Shown here: one piece after another, positions 20,773 through 28,648 of the stretch
Layout of the letters: each line of letters begins with the position of its first letter
Numbering within the stretch: the stretch's first letter is position 1
NCBI RefSeq assembly: GCF_040049275.1
Contig: NZ_JBDZDT010000001.1
Location: forward strand, 558,001 to 622,000
Origin: Aquabacter sp040049275
GTDB lineage: Bacteria > Pseudomonadota > Alphaproteobacteria > Rhizobiales > Xanthobacteraceae
DNA length: 64,000 nt
Reading direction: 5' to 3'
Notes under the pieces: model-generated
Databases searched by the model: none
Told to the model about the DNA's origin: nothing
What the model saw: only the letters and a program-made list of their open reading frames with translations
Translations under genes and position numbers: made by a program

Positions 20773-21159
20773 ATGCGCCTTGGAAAAGCCCGAGCCGGAG
20801 CCGTGACGAGGTGGGCCGTCCGCCTCACGCTCGCTTATGCGCTGCTGCTCCAGGCGGTGTTGGGCGCGGCGGCGGGCACCGCCCACGCGTTCTCCATTAA
20901 CGACGGCATTGCGGGCGTGCTCTGCGCCCCCTCAGGCCAGGGCGATGCCGGCACGGGCGATGCCGCCCACGATCTTCTGTGCTGCACGCTGGGTTGCGCG
21001 GCCGCCCAGCCGGCGCCCGGCCACGACGGCACCGCGGGCATCACCCTTCCGTCTCCGCCGGATGCCGGCACGGCGCTCATGTCCAACGCGCCCGCAGATG
21101 CGCAGGCGGGCAGGACAGTCTTTTCCTTCGAAGCACGAGGCCCTCCGGCGCGGGCCTGA
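20773..21159 (+). CDS. DUF2946-like exported protein next to copper genes
   Basis: This 128-residue protein has an N-terminal membrane or signal segment (residues 15-39) and a Cys/His-containing stretch AHDLLCCTLGCA near residue 65. It ends with a short disordered tail. DUF2946 and similar small proteins often accompany copper-handling genes. Here it lies 38 bases upstream of a YcnI-PCuAC fusion on the same strand, so a role in periplasmic copper delivery or sensing is likely. ATG 20773 was chosen because the signal-like segment follows directly. The family match is from overall layout and context, not from a clear motif. Confidence 0.65.
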   Translation: MRLGKARAGAVTRWAVRLTLAYALLLQAVLGAAAGTAHAFSINDGIAGVLCAPSGQGDAGTGDAAHDLLCCTLGCAAAQPAPGHDGTAGITLPSPPDAGTALMSNAPADAQAGRTVFSFEARGPPARA

Positions 21160-21197
21160 CCCCGCAACGCCGTTCCCCTTTGCTTCGGAGACACTCC

Positions 21198-22154
21198 ATG
21201 TCCAATTCGATTCTGCGCGGCGCGCTGTGCGCGGCTGCCCTCCTGTCCGCCTCCCCCGCCTTCGCCCACATCACGCTGGAGCAGCGGCAGGCCAATTCCG
21301 GCACCTATTACAAAGCCGTGCTCAAGGTGCCCCATGGCTGCGGCGACGCCGCGACCACCGGCGTCAAGGTGTCGATCCCCGAAGGCGTCGTCTCGGTGAA
21401 GCCGCAGCCCAAGCCGGGCTGGACGCTGGCCATGGAGAAAGGCCCCTACGCCAAGTCGTATGAGGTGATGCGCGGAGGGCCGGTGAAGGAGGGCGTGAAG
21501 ACCATCTCCTGGAGCGGCGGCGAACTGCCCGACGCTTATTATGACGAATTCGTCTTCACCGCTTATCTCGCCCCGCAGGCGGATGTCTCGACGCTCTATT
21601 TCCCGGTGGTCCAGGCGTGCGGCGCCACCGCCGAGAACTGGACCGAGATTCCCACCACTGAAGCCCCGCGCCCGGCCAAGCCCGCCCCCGCTCTGAAGCT
21701 TGCGGCAGCAGCGACGGCAGCCCCGACCGTGAAGGTCGGCGACCTCGTCATCACCGCGCCCTGGAGCCGCGCCACGCCGGGTGGGGCGAAGGTAGCGGGG
21801 GGCTATGTGGCCATCACCAATACCGGCACGGCGCCCGACAAGCTGGTGGGCGGCTCGTTTGAGCAGGCAGGCCGGTTCGAGGTGCATGAGATGTCCATGA
21901 AGGACGGCGTCATGACCATGCGGCCGGTATCAAGCGGGCTTGAGATTGCGCCCGGCCAGACCGTGACCCTGGCGCCCGGCGGCTACCACATGATGTTCAT
22001 GGACCTGAAGCAGCCGCTGAAAGAGGGCGACAAGGTGAAGGGCACCCTCACCTTCGAGAAGGCCGGCAGCGCAAGCGTGACCTTCGACGTGCGCGGCATC
22101 GGCGCGAGCGCGCCTGCGGCGGGCGGGATGGGCGGCATGGACCATCAGCATTGA
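21198..22154 (+). CDS. YcnI (DUF1775) - PCuAC fusion, periplasmic copper chaperone
   Basis: This 318-residue exported protein joins two copper-binding modules. After a signal peptide (1-23), mature residue His24 (AHITLEQ) is the N-terminal copper ligand typical of YcnI. DUF1775 runs to about residue 155, with a Cys pair and PPxW-like elements. A Pro/Ala linker leads to a PCuAC domain (about 175-295) with the motif H..M then HMMFM (VHEMSMKDGVMTM, GGYHMMFMDL). The tail ends MGGMDHQH, a further metal-binding sequence. PCuAC proteins deliver Cu(I) to cytochrome oxidase. ATG 21198 follows GGAGACACTCC. Separate genes are usual; this fusion fits delivery in one chain. Confidence 0.9.
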   Translation: MSNSILRGALCAAALLSASPAFAHITLEQRQANSGTYYKAVLKVPHGCGDAATTGVKVSIPEGVVSVKPQPKPGWTLAMEKGPYAKSYEVMRGGPVKEGVKTISWSGGELPDAYYDEFVFTAYLAPQADVSTLYFPVVQACGATAENWTEIPTTEAPRPAKPAPALKLAAAATAAPTVKVGDLVITAPWSRATPGGAKVAGGYVAITNTGTAPDKLVGGSFEQAGRFEVHEMSMKDGVMTMRPVSSGLEIAPGQTVTLAPGGYHMMFMDLKQPLKEGDKVKGTLTFEKAGSASVTFDVRGIGASAPAAGGMGGMDHQH

Positions 22155-22188
22155 GGAGGGCTGTTAAAGCGCTTCCGTAAAAGCCGTC

Positions 22189-22211
22189 ATCCCCGGGCTT
22201 GACCCGGGGAT
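22189..22211. repeat. Family A palindrome, single
   Basis: ATCCCCGGG-CTTGA-CCCGGGGAT lies 34 bases after the copper chaperone stop, with no facing partner. It may act as a terminator. Confidence 0.65.
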
Positions 22212-22270
22212 CTCTTTCCATTGCGGGCGATAACCTTGTCCTGGACCAGCGACGGCGTAGCCGGAGTGCA

Positions 22271-22398
22271 GATCCGGGACCCAGCGCAGGATTCCGGCGA
22301 AGCCGGCAACGGCGCGACCAGCGCCTCACGCCTCCGCCGCGCAGCGTCGGAGGCTCATTAAAGCGCCTTCGGCGGTTCCTTGCGTTGGGTCCCGGGTC
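22271..22398. repeat. Intergenic inverted-repeat element
   Basis: GATCCGGGACCCAGCGCAGG (22271-22290) and the near-complement CCTGCGTTGGGTCCCGGGTC (22379-22398) flank about 88 bases, with two mismatches over 21. Inside is a smaller inverted pair (CCTCCGCCGCGC, GCGTCGGAGG). It resembles a miniature mobile element and lies between convergent genes. The 282-base gap (22155-22436) has no gene. Confidence 0.55.
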
Positions 22399-22436
22399 GC
22401 ATTCCGCTCACGCTGCATGCGCCCAGGACAAAACCC

Positions 22437-22892
22437 TCACTCCGGCATCACCAGCCGCCCGCTCTCGTCGAACGGCACGAAGGGATTGAACGCCACCTCC
22501 CAGAGGTGCCCGTCCAGGTCCGCGAAATAGCCGGCATAGCCGCCCCAGAACACCTTCTGCCCCGGCTTGGTCACCCGCCCGCCCAGGGAGGCCGCGCGGG
22601 CGAGGAGCGCATCCACCTCGCCTTCGCTCACCACATTGCAGGCCAGCCCCAAGCCGGCGAAGGCGGACGGCGCCGTATCGGGGACGCAGGCGTCGGCTGC
22701 GAGGTCAGCGCGCGGGAACAGGCTGAGCACCGCCCCATTGGCATCGAAGAAGGCGACGCCCTCATAGCCCCGCGCGCGGCGCTTGAGGCCGAGCGCCTCG
22801 TAGAAGGCGATGGCGCGGGGCAGGTCCGCGACGCCCAGCGTCACGAGGGACAAAGCGAGCGGCGGCGGCTCGGCCGCAGGGATTTCGGGCAT
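22437..22892 (-). CDS. VOC-superfamily (glyoxalase/bleomycin-resistance fold) protein
   Basis: This 151-residue protein has the two beta-alpha-beta-beta-beta halves of the vicinal oxygen chelate fold: SLVTLGVADLPRAIAFYEAL at about 14-33 and the C-terminal YFADLDGHLWEVAFNPF at about 122-138, where E in LWEV is the usual metal ligand. The first-half metal ligand is not obvious, so activity is uncertain. It is the second gene after the radical SAM gene, 11 bases apart, on the minus strand. Substrate unknown. ATG 22892 has AAGGAC upstream. Confidence 0.83.
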   Translation of the reverse strand: MPEIPAAEPPPLALSLVTLGVADLPRAIAFYEALGLKRRARGYEGVAFFDANGAVLSLFPRADLAADACVPDTAPSAFAGLGLACNVVSEGEVDALLARAASLGGRVTKPGQKVFWGGYAGYFADLDGHLWEVAFNPFVPFDESGRLVMPE

Positions 22893-22903
22893 GAAACGTC
22901 CTT

Positions 22904-24196
22904 TCAGAACAGGGACAATTGCTCGCCTGCCCGGGCGGGCTTGCGGAAATGCTCGGTGGTCAGCTTCAGGCCCCGCCCCGTCAGACCTAGCCGCCGCGCG
23001 GCGATCTCGAAGCGGCGGCCGATGGTCCAGGCATAAGGGCCGACACCCCGGCCGCGCTTGCCCCATGTGGAATCGTAGTCCTTGCCCCCATGCATCTCGC
23101 GGATCAGCGACATCACGTGGCGCGCCTTGTCGGGGAAATGGGCCACCAGCCATTCGCGGAACAGATCGGCGATCTCCAAGGGCAGGCGCAGCGTCACATA
23201 GCCGGCCTCGCTGGCCCCCGCCGCCTTCCCCGCATCGAGGATGCGCTCCACCTCCATATCGTTGAGCGCGGGAATGAGAGGCGCGGTGAGGATGGCGGTT
23301 GGAATGCCGGCGTCCGTGAGCCGGCGGATGGTGTCGAGCCGGCGCCCCGGCGTCGAAGCGCGCGGCTCCATCAGCCGGGCGAGCTTGTGGTCCAGCGTCG
23401 TCACCGAGATGGCCACCTTCACCAGCCCCTTCTCGGCCATGTCCGAGAGGATGTCGATGTCGCGGGCGATAAGGCCGGACTTGGTGACGATGCCCACCGG
23501 ATGGCCGAACTCGCGCAGCACCTCCAGGATGCGCCGCGTCACCTCGTAGCGCTTCTCGACGGGCTGGTAGGGATCGGTATTGGTGCCGATGGCGATGGTG
23601 CGCGGCTTGTAAGCGGGGTGGGACAGCTCGCGCGCCAGAAGCTCCGGTGCGTCCGGCTTCACGAACAGCTTGGTCTCGAAGTCGAGCCCCGCCGAGAGGC
23701 CGTGATAGGCATGGGTGGGCCGGGCGAAGCAATAGATGCAGCCATGCTCGCAGCCCCGATAGGCGTTGATGGAGCGGTCGAAGGCGATGTCGGGGGACTG
23801 GTTGCGGGTGATGATGGTGCGCGCCCGCTCCTCCGTCACCTCGGTCTTGAAGGGCGGCAGGTCTTCCAGCCCCTGCCAGCCATCGTCGAACAGGATGCGC
23901 GCCGCCGGCTCGTAGCGCCCCGCCGCATTGGAGGTGGCACCCCGCCCGCGCCGCCGTTCGGTCTCGACGCCGGTGCCCTGCTCGACCGCACCGCCGGGGT
24001 CTTCCAAAGGCGGCTTTGCGGGGACGACCGCCCGCCCCTCCAGCAACCGGCCAAGGATGCGCTCACCTTGCGTCTTTTTTTTCGCGTCCGGCGCGGCAGG
24101 CCCGCGCAGCCGCGCCGTTCGGTCGCGCTGAACCAAGGGCTGCGCGGCCTTGCCGGTACGGCCGAGGGAAAGCTTCGATTCGTGAGGCGCATCCAT
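22904..24196 (-). CDS. PA0069-type radical SAM protein
   Basis: This 430-residue iron-sulfur protein has a CxxxCxxC cluster motif (YRGCEHGCIYCFARPTHAY, about residues 147-165) that binds a 4Fe-4S centre and S-adenosylmethionine. It belongs to the SplB-related group that Rhizobiales annotate as PA0069. Residues 1-90 are basic and low-complexity. The following core includes ITRNQSPDIAFDRSINAYRG and FETKLFVKPDAPELLARELS. The reaction is not established; DNA-lesion repair has been suggested only from similarity to spore photoproduct lyase. It is first in a two-gene unit with the VOC protein. Confidence 0.85.
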   Translation of the reverse strand: MDAPHESKLSLGRTGKAAQPLVQRDRTARLRGPAAPDAKKKTQGERILGRLLEGRAVVPAKPPLEDPGGAVEQGTGVETERRRGRGATSNAAGRYEPAARILFDDGWQGLEDLPPFKTEVTEERARTIITRNQSPDIAFDRSINAYRGCEHGCIYCFARPTHAYHGLSAGLDFETKLFVKPDAPELLARELSHPAYKPRTIAIGTNTDPYQPVEKRYEVTRRILEVLREFGHPVGIVTKSGLIARDIDILSDMAEKGLVKVAISVTTLDHKLARLMEPRASTPGRRLDTIRRLTDAGIPTAILTAPLIPALNDMEVERILDAGKAAGASEAGYVTLRLPLEIADLFREWLVAHFPDKARHVMSLIREMHGGKDYDSTWGKRGRGVGPYAWTIGRRFEIAARRLGLTGRGLKLTTEHFRKPARAGEQLSLF

Positions 24197-24369
24197 GATT
24201 TCACTTTAGCGCACCATACGAACAAAACAAGAACAAACGCATTGAACCACGTTCCGCAGCGGCCACTTGAAACCGCTTGGATTTGGTATACTGTCCACCA
24301 CAGCGAGTTGCCACAGAAGCCCTTCTCAGTTAAAGGGCCAGAGCTACCGCACGCTAGGGGGATGCCGCC

Positions 24370-24522
24370 ATGGCCGATCACGGCACGCTGGAATACGCCA
24401 CCGCCGAAGGCAACGACTACGAAGAGCACGCGCGCACCTATGCGCTGTTCACCAGCCTGACCAAATGGGGCTCGATCGCAGTCGTCGTCATTCTGGTCCT
24501 CATGTGGATCTTCCTCCTCTGA
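24370..24522 (+). CDS. aa3-type cytochrome c oxidase subunit IV
   Basis: This 50-residue single-span protein (helix about 33-50, N-terminus acidic and soluble) has the HGTLEYATAEGNDYEEHART signature of the bacterial aa3-oxidase subunit IV family (PF07835-type). It sits in the inner membrane next to the oxidase core and has no known catalytic role. AGGGGG lies upstream of ATG 24370. It is 30 bases upstream of pntAA, an arrangement common in Rhizobiales. The oxidase itself is not in this window. Confidence 0.85.
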   Translation: MADHGTLEYATAEGNDYEEHARTYALFTSLTKWGSIAVVVILVLMWIFLL

Positions 24523-24552
24523 GAAGTGCCCGCGGGCTTCGGAGACGTTTCA

Positions 24553-25704
24553 ATGAAAATCGCTGTCCCCGCCGAGGTGGATCTCGGCGAGCCGCGGGTC
24601 GCTGCGACCCCGGATACGGTCAAGCGGCTGGTCGGTCTTGGCGCCACGGTGGCGGTCGAGAGCGGAGCCGGCCTGAAGTCGGGCATTGTCGACGCGGACT
24701 ATGAAACCGCCGGCGCGACCATCGCCTCTTCCGCGCAGGATGCGCTGACGGGTGCGGATGTGGTGCTGAAAGTGCGCCGCCCGACCGACGCGGAAATTCC
24801 GTCCTACAAGCCTGGCGCGCTGGTGCTCGGCATCATGGACCCCTACGGCAACGAGCCCGCCTTGCAGGCGCTCGCCAATGCGGGCCTCGCCACCTTCGCC
24901 ATGGAGCTGATGCCCCGCATCACCCGCGCGCAAGTGATGGACGTGCTGTCCTCCCAGGCGAACCTCGCCGGCTACCGCGCGGTGATCGACGCGGCTGCCG
25001 AATTCGGCCGGGCGCTGCCCATGATGATGACGGCGGCGGGCACGGTCCCGGCCGCGCGCTGCTTCGTGATGGGCGCGGGCGTCGCCGGCCTCCAGGCCAT
25101 CGCCACCGCCCGCCGCCTCGGCGCAGTGGTGACCGCGACTGACGTTCGCCCCGCCTCCAAGGAACAGGTCGAATCCCTCGGCGCCAAGTTCATCGCCGTG
25201 GAGGACGAGGAGTTCAAGCAGGCCGAGACCTCCGGCGGCTATGCCAAGCCCATGTCGGCGGAATACCAGGCCAAGCAGGCGGCCCTGGTCGCCGAGCACA
25301 TCAAGAAGCAGGACCTGGTGATCACCACGGCGCTGATCCCCGGCCGACCCGCGCCGAAGCTGATCTCCTCTGCCATGGTGGCGAGCATGAAGCCCGGCTC
25401 GGTGCTGGTGGATCTCGCGGTGGAGCGCGGCGGCAACGTGGAAGGCGCCATCGCCGGCCAGGTGACCGACGTGAACGGCGTGAAGATCGTCGGCTATCTC
25501 AATGTCGCCGGCCGCATCGCCGCCTCCGCCTCCCAGCTTTATGCGAAGAACCTCTTCGCGTTCCTCGAGACCATGATCGACAAGCAGGCCAAGGCCCTTG
25601 CCGTGAAATGGGACGACGAGCTGGTGAAGGCGACGCTGCTCACCCGCGAAAACTCCATCGTCCACCCGAGCTTCGCCCCCAAGGTTGAGGGAGCTGTCCA
25701 ATGA
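24553..25704 (+). CDS. pntAA: NAD(P) transhydrogenase subunit alpha-1
   Basis: This is the 383-residue NAD(H)-binding domain I of the proton-translocating transhydrogenase, which transfers hydride between NAD(H) and NADP(H) using the proton gradient. It starts MKIAVPAEVDLGEPRVAATP and has the Rossmann loop GAGVAGLQAIATARRLGA near residue 175 and TDVRPASKEQVESLGA just after. It ends soluble; the membrane part is in the next gene. The ATG has GGAGACG upstream and the stop overlaps the pntAB start by four bases. This split alpha form is typical of alphaproteobacteria. Confidence 0.96.
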   Translation: MKIAVPAEVDLGEPRVAATPDTVKRLVGLGATVAVESGAGLKSGIVDADYETAGATIASSAQDALTGADVVLKVRRPTDAEIPSYKPGALVLGIMDPYGNEPALQALANAGLATFAMELMPRITRAQVMDVLSSQANLAGYRAVIDAAAEFGRALPMMMTAAGTVPAARCFVMGAGVAGLQAIATARRLGAVVTATDVRPASKEQVESLGAKFIAVEDEEFKQAETSGGYAKPMSAEYQAKQAALVAEHIKKQDLVITTALIPGRPAPKLISSAMVASMKPGSVLVDLAVERGGNVEGAIAGQVTDVNGVKIVGYLNVAGRIAASASQLYAKNLFAFLETMIDKQAKALAVKWDDELVKATLLTRENSIVHPSFAPKVEGAVQ

Positions 25705-26156
25705 GCACCGTCGCAGCCCAGACAGCGGCGGACGCCGCAGCCCAGGCCCGTGCCGCAGCCGAGGTCGCCCGTCAGGCGGCCGAGGTGGCGCAGATCTATG
25801 CCGACCAGGCCGCCACCGCCCTCGGCGCAGTGGCCCATGCGGCCACCGGCGGGGCCATCGACCCCTTCGTGTTCCGCCTCTCCATCTTCGTGCTGGCGGT
25901 GTTCGTCGGCTATTACGTGGTGTGGTCGGTGACCCCGGCGCTCCACACCCCGCTGATGAGCGTCACCAACGCCATCTCCTCGGTGATCGTTGTGGGCGCG
26001 CTGCTCGCGGTGGGCGTCTCCACCGTGGGTGATGACGGCCATTCCCTGTGGGCGCGCCTCTTCGGCTTCATCGCCCTCGTCTTCGCCTCGGTGAACATTT
26101 TCGGCGGGTTCCTCGTGACCAGCCGCATGCTCGCCATGTACCAAAAGAAGAAGTGA
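25701..26156 (+). CDS. pntAB: NAD(P) transhydrogenase subunit alpha-2
   Basis: This 151-residue membrane subunit has about three to four helices after an Ala-rich N-terminal helix (residues 5-45, AAAEVARQAAEVAQIYADQA). It forms part of domain II with PntB. It starts in an ATGA overlap with pntAA, and the gap to pntB is ten bases. The Ala-rich N-terminal extension is long relative to E. coli and is a common alphaproteobacterial trait. Confidence 0.95.
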   Translation: MSTVAAQTAADAAAQARAAAEVARQAAEVAQIYADQAATALGAVAHAATGGAIDPFVFRLSIFVLAVFVGYYVVWSVTPALHTPLMSVTNAISSVIVVGALLAVGVSTVGDDGHSLWARLFGFIALVFASVNIFGGFLVTSRMLAMYQKKK

Positions 26157-26166
26157 GGATCGCGCG

Positions 26167-27564
26167 ATGAATCCCAGTATCGCCGCCCTCCTTTATCTGG
26201 TCTCGGGCATCCTCTTCATCCTGGCCCTTCGCGGCCTGTCCCATCCCACCACCTCGCGACAGGGCAACCTGTTCGGCATGGTGGGCATGACGCTGGCGGT
26301 GCTGACCACGCTCGCTTTGTCGCCCCCGTCCAACGTGTTTGGCTGGGTGCTGGTGATTGCCGGCATCGGCATCGGCGGCGGCATCGGCGCCGTGGTGGCC
26401 CGGCGCATCGCCATGACGCAGATGCCCCAGCTGGTCGCCGCCTTCCACTCGCTGGTGGGTCTTGCGGCGGTGCTGGTCGCGGCAGCGGCGCTCTATGCCC
26501 CGGCCGCCTTCGGCATCGGCACGCCGGGCGACATCCATGGCGCGAGCCTCATCGAGATGTCGCTGGGCGTGGCCATCGGCGCGATCACCTTCACCGGCTC
26601 GATCATCGCCTTCGCCAAGCTCAACGGCAACATGTCGGGCAAGCCGATCATGCTGCCCATGCGCCACTTCATCAATGCCGGCCTCGGCCTCCTGCTGCTG
26701 GTGCTGGTCGTCGCCTTCGTGATGACCGGCTCGATCCCGCTGTTCTGGATCATCACCATCGTGGCGCTGGTGCTGGGCGGGCTCTTGATCATCCCCATCG
26801 GCGGCGCGGACATGCCGGTGGTCGTCTCCATGCTCAACTCCTATTCGGGTTGGGCGGCGGCGGGCATCGGCTTCACGCTCGGCAACACGGCGCTGATCAT
26901 CACCGGCGCGCTGGTGGGCTCCTCGGGCGCGATCCTGTCCTACATCATGTGTAAGGGCATGAACCGCTCCTTCATCTCGGTCATCCTCGGCGGCTTCGGC
27001 GGCGAAGTGGCCGGCGGGCCGGCAGGGGCGGCGGAGAGCCGCCCCGTGAAGCACGGCTCGGCGGAAGATGCCGCCTACATCATGAAGAACGCCCAGAAGG
27101 TCATCATCGTGCCGGGCTACGGCATGGCGGTGGCCCAGGCCCAGCACGCGCTGCGCGAGATGGCCGACAAGCTGAAGGAAGAGGGCGTCGAGGTGAAGTA
27201 CGCCATCCATCCGGTGGCGGGCCGCATGCCGGGGCACATGAACGTGCTGCTGGCGGAAGCCCAGGTGCCCTATGACGAGGTGTTCGAGCTGGAGGACATC
27301 AACTCCGAGTTCGCCCAGGCCGACGTCGCCTTCGTCATCGGCGCCAATGACGTGACCAACCCGGCCGCCAAGACCGATCCCACCTCCGCCATCTACGGGA
27401 TGCCGATCTTGGACGTGGAGAAGGCCAAGACCGTGCTCTTCATCAAGCGCGGCATGGGCTCGGGCTATGCGGGCGTGGAGAACGAGCTGTTCTTCCGCGA
27501 CAACACCATGATGCTGTTCGGCGACGCCAAGAAGGTCACCGAAGAGGTGGTGAAGGGCTTCTGA
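26167..27564 (+). CDS. pntB: NAD(P) transhydrogenase subunit beta
   Basis: This 465-residue subunit has about nine membrane helices (1-285) forming the proton channel with PntAB, and a cytoplasmic NADP(H)-binding domain III. Domain III shows VPGYGMAVAQAQHALREMAD near residue 315, the AGRMPGHMNVLLAEAQVPY segment, GANDVTNPAAKTDPTSAIYG near residue 393, and IKRGMGSGYAGVENELFF near the end. Length matches the family. The operon ends here with a strong terminator. Confidence 0.97.
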   Translation: MNPSIAALLYLVSGILFILALRGLSHPTTSRQGNLFGMVGMTLAVLTTLALSPPSNVFGWVLVIAGIGIGGGIGAVVARRIAMTQMPQLVAAFHSLVGLAAVLVAAAALYAPAAFGIGTPGDIHGASLIEMSLGVAIGAITFTGSIIAFAKLNGNMSGKPIMLPMRHFINAGLGLLLLVLVVAFVMTGSIPLFWIITIVALVLGGLLIIPIGGADMPVVVSMLNSYSGWAAAGIGFTLGNTALIITGALVGSSGAILSYIMCKGMNRSFISVILGGFGGEVAGGPAGAAESRPVKHGSAEDAAYIMKNAQKVIIVPGYGMAVAQAQHALREMADKLKEEGVEVKYAIHPVAGRMPGHMNVLLAEAQVPYDEVFELEDINSEFAQADVAFVIGANDVTNPAAKTDPTSAIYGMPILDVEKAKTVLFIKRGMGSGYAGVENELFFRDNTMMLFGDAKKVTEEVVKGF

Positions 27565-27593
27565 GCCTCCTCACAGGTTGGAACTCCCCAAAG

Positions 27594-27630
27594 AAAGGGC
27601 CGCCGGCACCCGCCGCGCGGCCCTTTTTCT
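27594..27630 (+). terminator. Rho-independent terminator of the pnt operon
   Basis: The stem AAAGGGCCGC (27594-27603) with GCGGCCCTTT (27617-27626), plus a T-run to 27628, lies 30 bases after the pntB stop. Stem and T-run are the textbook form. Confidence 0.85.
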
Positions 27631-27726
27631 GTTGGTGAAGCGCTTTGCAGTTGTGCCGCGGCTATTTCAGGCGGACCATGGATGTATTGTTAACGAATCA
27701 CCGTTTTCGTTGAGGGGGAGCTCGCG

Positions 27727-27963
27727 ATGTCGGCCATGAAGATCCACAGCATGAGCATCGACGTTGTGCAGGACAAAGCCGTGATCTCCTTCGTGAAGCC
27801 CGGCCTGACGCCGAGCCTCCTGAAGCTCACGAACGTCCATGTCACCTGCCCCCTTCCGGCGATCGGCGAGCAGCCGGGCGCCGACCTGCGTCACGCCACC
27901 CTGGAACAGGCCCGCGCGGCGCTCCAGGAAGCCATCCGCATCCTCGACCATTCGCCGGCTTGA
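27727..27963 (+). CDS. Small conserved-looking protein of unknown function
   Basis: This 78-residue soluble protein has ISFVKPGLTPSLLKLTNVHV in the middle and a C-terminal helix LEQARAALQEAIRILDHSPA. ATG 27727 has GGGGGAG six bases upstream, a strong site, and codon usage fits the genome. No family or motif is recognised; it is monocistronic between the pnt terminator and a family A repeat. Function unknown. Confidence 0.65.
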   Translation: MSAMKIHSMSIDVVQDKAVISFVKPGLTPSLLKLTNVHVTCPLPAIGEQPGADLRHATLEQARAALQEAIRILDHSPA

Positions 27964-28022
27964 AATCGAGCACCTTCTCCGGAGGGTCGTCTCCCTCCAC
28001 CGTGCTGTTTCCATGCGCTGTC

Positions 28023-28094
28023 ATGGCCGGGCCTGACCCGGCCATCTCTCACAGGACCGAGTAATCACAAGATCCCCGGATCAAGTCCGGGGAT
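28023..28094. repeat. Family A paired palindrome, copy 3
   Basis: ATGGCCGGG-CCTGA-CCCGGCCAT (28023-28045) and ATCCCCGGA-TCAAG-TCCGGGGAT (28072-28094) are paired across 26 bases. It lies between the ends of convergent genes. Confidence 0.75.
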
Positions 28095-28144
28095 GACGGC
28101 TGGAAAGGCGGCGAGCCTGCCCGTTTCTGAATGTCGGTTGGCAC

Positions 28145-28552
28145 TCAGGCCGCCTTCAGCGTCTTCTCCACATAGCGGCTCTCCTGCGTCCGGCCGCCAT
28201 AGCCGTAGGCGTCCGCCTTCACTTCGCGCACGTGGATGTAGCTCTCATGATGCAGCGGCCCCAGGAGGCCCTCCATGGCGGCGAACACGGCCGAGAGATA
28301 CGCCGCCTTCTGGTCCTTGGTGTTGGTGCCGTCCACCACAACGATATCCAGCCAGAAGCTGGCGAGGCGGGCCGCGCTAAGGCTCGTCTCGCCCACGAAC
28401 CACTGCTCCTGAGGCAGGAACGTGACGGCGACGGACGTGAGCGCCGGGTCCTTCTTCAAATGCTCCGCCGTGAGTTTCGACAAGGTTTCGGCAACACGGC
28501 CGGCAACCGCCGCGTCGGGCGTGCCGGAAAGGGTGACTTGCAGGATGGGCAT
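28145..28552 (-). CDS. Tautomerase-family protein
   Basis: This 135-residue enzyme has the tautomerase fold. Pro2 directly follows the initiator Met (MPILQVTLSG), as the catalytic base of the 4-oxalocrotonate tautomerase family requires. The length is that of two fused beta-alpha-beta units (about residues 2-60 and 63-130). It faces away from a LysR regulator, with a 9-bp palindrome between them, so it is probably that regulator's target. Substrate unknown; the family acts on oxo-acid tautomers and related aromatic-catabolism intermediates. Confidence 0.82.
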   Translation of the reverse strand: MPILQVTLSGTPDAAVAGRVAETLSKLTAEHLKKDPALTSVAVTFLPQEQWFVGETSLSAARLASFWLDIVVVDGTNTKDQKAAYLSAVFAAMEGLLGPLHHESYIHVREVKADAYGYGGRTQESRYVEKTLKAA

Positions 28553-28615
28553 GGCCGTTCTCCCGTTGAGGATGGCTGGACCCTATGCCCGAAGGACACT
28601 TGAGAAAAATTGATT

Positions 28616-28638
28616 TATCGAAATCCACGATTTCGATA
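28616..28638. promoter_or_regulatory. LysR operator candidate
   Basis: TATCGAAAT-CCACG-ATTTCGATA is a perfect 9-bp palindrome with a five-base spacer, and contains a T-N11-A pattern as LysR regulators prefer. It lies in the short gap between the divergent tautomerase and LysR genes, 12 bases from the LysR start. Confidence 0.6.
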
Positions 28639-28648
28639 TCCTCATAAG

